Positions 5,263 through 9,655 of a stretch of DNA of 9,655 bases are shown here, in pieces. The notes beneath the pieces are model-generated. The model searched no databases and was not told where the DNA came from. It worked only from the letters and a program-made list of their open reading frames with translations. The first letter of the stretch is position 1, and each line of letters begins with the position of its first letter. Origin of the DNA: Alphaproteobacteria bacterium (GTDB taxonomy: Bacteria > Pseudomonadota > Alphaproteobacteria > RS24); assembly GCA_009920875.1 (NCBI GenBank), contig RFZE01000048.1:1-9655 (forward strand), read 5' to 3'. A program made the translations under genes and the position numbers.

Positions 5263-6666
5263 GTGTCACAGCACATCATTGTGTGGTTTCGTCAGGATTT
5301 ACGCTTGAACGACAATCCGGCGCTGCAGAGCGCCTTAAACGGCAAAAATGCCGTCATCCCTGTTTTTATCGACGATAATGACTGTGGCCGCCAGCCGGGC
5401 ATCATGGGACGCTGGTGGCGTGACAAGTCTCTCGCACAGCTCAATGACGCGCTAAAATCGTGCGGCAGTCGGCTGATTTTCCGCAAAGGCAGAGCGCAAG
5501 ACGTGTTGCCGACACTGGCCAAACAAGTCGGCGCAACAGCCGTTTATTGGAACCGCCAATATGAGGCTGATATTGTTGCCCGCGACACAGCCATTAAAAG
5601 CAAACTAAAAGATAGCGGCATTGAAGCTGAGAGCTTTAACGGCAGTTTGCTGTTTGAGCCGTGGGAAGTGACGTCGAAATCAACCGGCGGGCCGTTCAAA
5701 GTATTCACGCCGTTTTGGCGCGCTTGCTGTGCCTTAGGCTTGAAACGTGGCCTTTGGAATGTGCCTGACAAAATAACCGCACCGGCACAATGGCCGCAGA
5801 GCGATGCCCTGCCCGCGACAGCACCGCTTGACCATATGGACAGCCTCAATATCTGGCAGCCGGGCGAAGACGGCGCGCGCGATGCGCTGGCCTTATTCTT
5901 AAGCGAAAACATAAGCGGCTATGCCGAGCGCCGTAACTTACCGGCCGAACCAGCCACTTCGCGCCTTAGTCCGCATTTGCGCTGGGGCGAAATCAGTCCC
6001 GCGCGCATTGTTGCCGAAACCGAAGCCGCAAATATCAAAACCGATGACGGTACCAAGTTTCTCTCTGAATTGGGATGGCGCGAATTTTCTTATCAATTGC
6101 TCTATCACAATCCGGAATTGGCGGAGACTTGTTTGCAAAACAAATTCGAGGCCTTTCCGTGGCGCAATGATGCCGATGCTTTTGAAGCATGGAAGCGCGG
6201 CGAAACCGGTTATCCGATTGTTGATGCCGGTATGCGCGAATTGCGCCGCACCGGCTATATGCACAATCGCGTGCGGATGATTGCCGCGTCTTTCCTTATC
6301 AAGCATTTGCTGATTGATTGGCGTGAAGGCGAAAAATGGTTTTGGGAATGTCTGGTGGATGCCGATCCGGCCAATAATAGCGCCAGCTGGCAATGGGTCG
6401 CCGGTTGCGGCGCGGACGCGGCGCCTTATTTTCGCATTTTCAACCCGATGTTGCAGGGCCCGAAATTCGATGCCGACGGCATTTACACCAAAACCTATGT
6501 GCCCGAACTCAACGCCCTGTCCGGCAAAACGCTTTACGCCCCGTGGACCGCCAAATCCGACATGCTCGATAGCGTTGCTATCAGCTTGGGCGACACCTAT
6601 CCAAACCCCATCGTTAACCATGAAGCGGCCCGCGCGCGCGCTTTGGAGAGTTTTAAGTCTTTGTAA
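5263..6666 (+). CDS. phr: Class I deoxyribodipyrimidine (CPD) photolyase
   Basis: Flavoenzyme that uses blue/near-UV light to split cyclobutane pyrimidine dimers in DNA. The product has 467 residues; E. coli PhrB has 472. The N-terminal antenna domain begins IIVWFRQDLRLNDNPAL. The C-terminal FAD domain includes TSRLSPHLRWGEISP (232-246), GYPIVDAGMREL and DAAPYFRIFNP. By alignment to E. coli from memory, the photoreduction Trp triad is W300, W353, W376 (W306/W359/W382). The dimer-pocket residues E269, W272, M339 and W378, and the flavin-facing Asn (N372), are also kept, so it should be a working repair enzyme, not a cryptochrome. The Cys-Lys pair that contacts the folate antenna in E. coli (C292/K293) is Leu-Ala here, so the antenna cofactor is uncertain. 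GTG start, 17 bases before the oxidoreductase gene: first gene of the stress operon. Confidence 0.96.
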   Translation: MSQHIIVWFRQDLRLNDNPALQSALNGKNAVIPVFIDDNDCGRQPGIMGRWWRDKSLAQLNDALKSCGSRLIFRKGRAQDVLPTLAKQVGATAVYWNRQYEADIVARDTAIKSKLKDSGIEAESFNGSLLFEPWEVTSKSTGGPFKVFTPFWRACCALGLKRGLWNVPDKITAPAQWPQSDALPATAPLDHMDSLNIWQPGEDGARDALALFLSENISGYAERRNLPAEPATSRLSPHLRWGEISPARIVAETEAANIKTDDGTKFLSELGWREFSYQLLYHNPELAETCLQNKFEAFPWRNDADAFEAWKRGETGYPIVDAGMRELRRTGYMHNRVRMIAASFLIKHLLIDWREGEKWFWECLVDADPANNSASWQWVAGCGADAAPYFRIFNPMLQGPKFDADGIYTKTYVPELNALSGKTLYAPWTAKSDMLDSVAISLGDTYPNPIVNHEAARARALESFKSL

Positions 6667-6683
6667 TTGTTTAGGAGTAGGAC

Positions 6684-7970
6684 ATGAAAATCGCGATTAT
6701 CGGCAGCGGCATTTCCGGCAATGTAGCTGCGCATATTTTGTCCAAATCGCATGATGTGACCATTTATGAGAAGCGCGACCGCGCAGGTGGGCACAGTGCT
6801 ACCAAAGATATCGATTATACCGGCAATGGCGATTGGATGAGCGTCGATACCGGCTTCATCGTTTACAATGAATTGAACTATCCGGGTCTCATCAACCTAT
6901 TCAAAGAATTGAAAGTTGACACTGAAGCGAGCGATATGAGCTTCGGCTTTTCGTCCAATCGCGGCACTTTTGAGTGGTCGGGGCAATCAATCGCTTCGGT
7001 CTTTGCGCAAAAGCGAAACTGGATAAATCCTTTTTTCTGGCTGATGCTGCGGGATATTTTCAAATTCAATCGATTAGCCAAACAAGATCATGAAGCGGGC
7101 GCTTTGGGCAATGAAAGCCTTGGCCGTTGGCTCAAGCGCAATCGCATGAGCCGAATTTTCATTAACCGCTATTTGTTGCCGATGGGCGCAGCGATTTGGT
7201 CAACACCGGCCGATGAAATTCTTAATTTTCCGGCCGCCAGCTTTTTACAATTCTTTTATAATCACCGCCTCATCAACAAAGACCGCCCACAATGGCGCAC
7301 GGTGACCGGCGGCAGTCGCGAATATGTTGAAAAAATCACTGCCGGATACAGAAACTGCCTACGCCTGTCGGCTGAAGTGACCGTCATTAAGCGCCATGAC
7401 TATGGCGTTGATGTTACGGCCAATGGCCAAACCGAGACTTATGACCAGATTGTGCTGGCCGCCCATAGTGACCAAAGCCTTGCCATGCTGTCAGATGCAT
7501 CAGAGCAAGAGCAGAATATCCTGTCGGCCATTCGTTATTTGCCGAATGATGTCTACTTGCATCGCGATTTCAGACTGATGCCGAAACGACCAAGTGTTTG
7601 GTCTGCGTGGAATTATATCAGCCAAGACAAGAACGGGCGCGACCCCGTCATGTCGGTCAGCTATTGGATGAACCGCTTGCAGAACATTGATTATAGCAAA
7701 CCGGTTTTCGTGACCCTCAATCCGCCTGTGCCGCCAGCGCCGGATATGACTTTCGGGCATTATGTTTATGACCATCCGCAATTTGATGGTGCGGCTTTAG
7801 ATGCCCAAAAACGGCTTCCGACCATTCAAGGGGGCAATCGCACTTGGTATTGCGGCGCCTGGTGCGGTTATGGTTTTCACGAAGACGGCCTGCAATCGGC
7901 CTTGAAAATCTGTGCCCAAATTTCTGCTATGCCTAAAGTCGAAGAAATTGAAAGGGCAGCAGCTGAATAA
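6684..7970 (+). CDS. FAD/NAD(P)-binding amine-oxidase-like oxidoreductase of the DUF1365-Cfa cluster
   Basis: A 428-residue flavoprotein of the amine-oxidase/protoporphyrinogen-oxidase-like superfamily (COG2907 type). The N-terminal Rossmann fold binds FAD through GSGISG (7-12), with the acidic ribose contact at E29 (YEK), then AGGH (34-37) and the block DTGFIVYN (55-62). The C-terminal FAD motif GAWCGYGFHEDG (391-402) is the hallmark of the subgroup paired with DUF1365 and Cfa genes. No signal peptide or clear membrane span is seen; hydrophobic NPFFWLMLRDIF (115-126) could touch lipid. Substrate is unproven. From context, oxidation or desaturation of fatty acyl chains before or after the Cfa-like methyl transfer is a fair guess. 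AGGAG (6673-6677) sits 6 bases before the ATG, and the stop overlaps the DUF1365 start by one base, so translational coupling is likely. Confidence 0.9.
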   Translation: MKIAIIGSGISGNVAAHILSKSHDVTIYEKRDRAGGHSATKDIDYTGNGDWMSVDTGFIVYNELNYPGLINLFKELKVDTEASDMSFGFSSNRGTFEWSGQSIASVFAQKRNWINPFFWLMLRDIFKFNRLAKQDHEAGALGNESLGRWLKRNRMSRIFINRYLLPMGAAIWSTPADEILNFPAASFLQFFYNHRLINKDRPQWRTVTGGSREYVEKITAGYRNCLRLSAEVTVIKRHDYGVDVTANGQTETYDQIVLAAHSDQSLAMLSDASEQEQNILSAIRYLPNDVYLHRDFRLMPKRPSVWSAWNYISQDKNGRDPVMSVSYWMNRLQNIDYSKPVFVTLNPPVPPAPDMTFGHYVYDHPQFDGAALDAQKRLPTIQGGNRTWYCGAWCGYGFHEDGLQSALKICAQISAMPKVEEIERAAAE

Positions 7971-8737
7971 TGGATGCCGGAAACGATAATGCGCTCTATG
8001 TCGGCGAGGTGCGCCATGCACGCTATCGTCCGCGCACCCATCGTTTTACCTATCGCGTCTTTTCTGCATTTTTGAATGTCGATGATATTGATGCCAAGCG
8101 CCTCAACCTAAAGCTGTTGTCGATTGACCGCTTCAATTTGTTCAGCATCAGGCGGCGCGACCACGGCCCCAAAGACGGCGCGCCCTTGCGCCCGTTTATT
8201 GAAGGGTTGCTTGCTGAAGCGGGGCTGCAAGCACCCGAAACCATTCACATTCTGTGCTATCCACGCATGTTCGGTTTCGCCTTCAATCCTCTGACCGTCT
8301 ATTACTGCCGCAATGGCGGTGCCGTGACTGCAATGGTCTATGAGGTGCGCAATACATTTGGCGATGATCATATTTACGTCGTGCCGCTTAATGGCGCGAA
8401 TGCCGACCGCCCACTGCTGCACAATCGCGATAAACTCATGCATGTCTCGCCTTTTATCGGCATGCAAGCCACATATCACTTTTCCGCAGCCCCGCCGGAC
8501 GAGACATTGCGGCTTGTTATTCGCGAAACACAAGACGAAGCGCCGCTGCTTGTGGCCAGCTTTATCGGCACGCATCATCCCCTCTCCGATGCCACCCTCT
8601 TTAAGGCCTTTATCAAACATCCGCTTATGACGGTTAAGGTTTTGGTTGCAATCCACTTTGAAGCTGCCAAACTGTTTTTGAAGGGCGTTCCGTTTATCAA
8701 ACGCCCTGAACCGCCTCAGCGTCGGCATAGCATTTAA
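7970..8737 (+). CDS. DUF1365 domain-containing protein
   Basis: A 255-residue member of DUF1365 (COG3496), a family without an established reaction. Recognisable blocks are LYVGEVRHARYRPRTHRFTY (9-28), the signature CYPRMFGFAFNPLTVYYC (96-113), NTFGDDHIYVVPL (128-140) with a conserved His in HVSPFIGM (158-165), and a C-terminal amphipathic stretch (about 212-244) with HPLMTVKVLVAIHFEAAKLFLKGV, which could lie on the membrane. No signal peptide or cofactor-binding motif is seen. The gene starts at the last base of the oxidoreductase stop (TAATG), and no good ribosome site of its own is visible, so it is probably translated by coupling. It ends 16 bases before the Cfa-like gene. The family is nearly always found between these two partners, so a shared lipid-modifying pathway is inferred; its own role remains open. 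Confidence 0.93.
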   Translation: MDAGNDNALYVGEVRHARYRPRTHRFTYRVFSAFLNVDDIDAKRLNLKLLSIDRFNLFSIRRRDHGPKDGAPLRPFIEGLLAEAGLQAPETIHILCYPRMFGFAFNPLTVYYCRNGGAVTAMVYEVRNTFGDDHIYVVPLNGANADRPLLHNRDKLMHVSPFIGMQATYHFSAAPPDETLRLVIRETQDEAPLLVASFIGTHHPLSDATLFKAFIKHPLMTVKVLVAIHFEAAKLFLKGVPFIKRPEPPQRRHSI

Positions 8738-8743
8738 GTGACC

Positions 8744-8749
8744 GGAGGG
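8744..8749 (+). promoter_or_regulatory. Strong ribosome binding site of the Cfa-like gene
   Basis: GGAGGG, 4 bases before ATG at 8754. The next in-frame ATG (residue 14) has no such site, so the longer start is preferred. Confidence 0.6.
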
Positions 8750-8753
8750 ACCA

Positions 8754-9655
8754 ATGAGCAATGCGAAACCCCAAAATAGGGTAGCAACCGGAATGCAGGC
8801 CAAGCGTCCTGCTGCCACGAAAATACTTTCGCTCTTGCTGCGAAACGTCAAATTCGGCCAAATTCAACTTGCCCTGCCTGATGGGGAAATACTGACTTTT
8901 GGCAGAAAATCGCCCGATGGGCCGGCGGTCTTGAAAGTCCACGATATGGCTTTCTTCAATCGCACTTTGCGCCATGGCGCCATGGGCTTTGCCGAATCCT
9001 ATATGGATGGTGAATGGTCGTCCCCCGACCTCGCGAAACTGCTAATTTTGCTGAACAGTAATATGACCATGTTGCAGCAGAGCATTGGCAAAAACCGCTT
9101 CACCCAATGGATTAATCGCATCATTCATATTTTGCGCCCCAATACGCGCGAGGGTGCGAAACGCAATATTCACGCTCATTATGATTTGGGCAATGAGTTT
9201 TATGCGCTCTGGCTCGACGCAACCATGACCTACTCCTCTGCCCTGTTCCGCGACAGCCAGCAAACATTGCGCGACGCACAAAATGAGAAATATCGCGCCC
9301 TTGCCGCCAGCACTGATATTGGCCCTGACGATCATGTTTTGGAAATCGGTTGCGGCTGGGGTGGCTTTGTTGAATTTGCAGCTAGCGAAATCGGCTGCAA
9401 GGTGACCGGCATTACCATTTCCAATGAGCAGTTGGCATTCGCCAAAAACCGCATTGCGATGGCCGGACTGCAGGACAAAGTTGACTTCAAATTTTGCGAT
9501 TATCGCGATTTGACCGAAAAATATGACCGCATCGTGTCGATTGAAATGTTTGAAGCGGTTGGCGAGAGCTATTGGCAAAACTATTTCGACCAGGTGCATG
9601 CATGCCTGAAACCCGGCGGCAAAGCCGGTTTACAGATTATCACCATTGCGAAAGA
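8754..9655 (+). CDS. cfa: Cyclopropane-fatty-acid synthase-like SAM methyltransferase, C-terminus cut off by the window edge
   Basis: Transfers a methyl carbon from S-adenosylmethionine to double bonds of membrane phospholipid acyl chains. Some 300 codons are visible; the family usually has about 380-420. An N-terminal lipid-facing domain (about 25-125) is followed by the catalytic domain: HYDLGNEFYALWLDATMTYSS (142-162), SAM loop VLEIGCGWGGF (195-205), GITIS (219-223), then SIEMFEAVG (262-270) with the general acid/bicarbonate residue E267 (E239 in E. coli). Two other E. coli bicarbonate-site residues differ: C139 is S162, and H266 aligns with Q294. This resembles the Cfa subgroup that travels with DUF1365, and its product may not be a simple cyclopropane. 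It lies last of the four visible genes in the stress block, 16 bases after DUF1365. The family is certain; the precise reaction is not. Confidence 0.94.
   Translation, partial: MSNAKPQNRVATGMQAKRPAATKILSLLLRNVKFGQIQLALPDGEILTFGRKSPDGPAVLKVHDMAFFNRTLRHGAMGFAESYMDGEWSSPDLAKLLILLNSNMTMLQQSIGKNRFTQWINRIIHILRPNTREGAKRNIHAHYDLGNEFYALWLDATMTYSSALFRDSQQTLRDAQNEKYRALAASTDIGPDDHVLEIGCGWGGFVEFAASEIGCKVTGITISNEQLAFAKNRIAMAGLQDKVDFKFCDYRDLTEKYDRIVSIEMFEAVGESYWQNYFDQVHACLKPGGKAGLQIITIAK

Noticed and set aside
8108..8851. 247-codon minus-strand open frame opposite DUF1365
   Set aside because: It lies antisense to a clearly recognised gene, shows no family motif, and reflects codon bias on the opposite strand.
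9042..9599. 185-codon minus-strand frame opposite the Cfa-like gene
   Set aside because: It is antisense to the SAM-binding core of Cfa, which is the real gene by motif content.

Overview
The window looks like chromosomal DNA of an alphaproteobacterium with intermediate G+C (roughly half, by eye). The main evidence is a leftward gene run, pcm-like methyltransferase > tolC-family porin > popZ (DUF2497) > valS. PopZ is an alphaproteobacterial family, and this neighbourhood is familiar from that class. I see no insertion sequence, CRISPR array or phage gene. Every protein gene except the two cut by the window edges is intact, and no gene-free stretch exceeds 300 bases.

Left block, minus strand (1-4822): the genes read right to left. 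First is an isoaspartate-methyltransferase-like protein (4139-4822), then a TolC-family outer-membrane protein (2765-4096), a short PopZ-type polar organiser (2347-2715), and valyl-tRNA synthetase (start at about 2297, its C-terminus lost off the left edge). Gaps are 42, 49 and 49 bases, so one operon is likely. A good sigma-70-type promoter (TTGTCA, 17-base spacer, TATATA, minus strand) lies just ahead of the pcm-like gene. A 7-bp hairpin straddles the pcm stop codon and may tune readthrough into tolC.

Middle (4823-5262): a divergent intergenic region leads into tRNA-Cys(GCA) and tRNA-Asn(GTT) on the plus strand, both with an encoded CCA. Each has a plausible promoter of its own, and a weak terminator-like hairpin follows tRNA-Cys.

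Right block, plus strand (5263-9655): four tightly packed genes encode a class I CPD photolyase (GTG start), an FAD/NAD-binding amine-oxidase-like oxidoreductase, a DUF1365 protein, and a cyclopropane-fatty-acid-synthase-like methyltransferase cut by the right edge. Gaps are 17 bases, a 1-base overlap and 16 bases. The oxidoreductase/DUF1365/Cfa trio recurs in many proteobacteria, often with a photolyase. In Rhodobacter sphaeroides, photolyase and cfa genes belong to the singlet-oxygen response run by the sigma factor RpoE and its anti-sigma ChrR. The block therefore probably couples light-driven DNA repair to membrane-lipid modification under light or oxidative stress. Neither a regulator gene nor a recognisable RpoE/ChrR-type promoter is visible here, but an inverted repeat (ATTCAC-N10-GTGAAT) lies directly upstream of the photolyase.

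The points most worth following up are the altered active-site residues in the Cfa-like enzyme, the missing substrate motif in the pcm-like protein, the very short PopZ linker, and the uncharacterised lipid chemistry of the oxidoreductase/DUF1365/Cfa trio.
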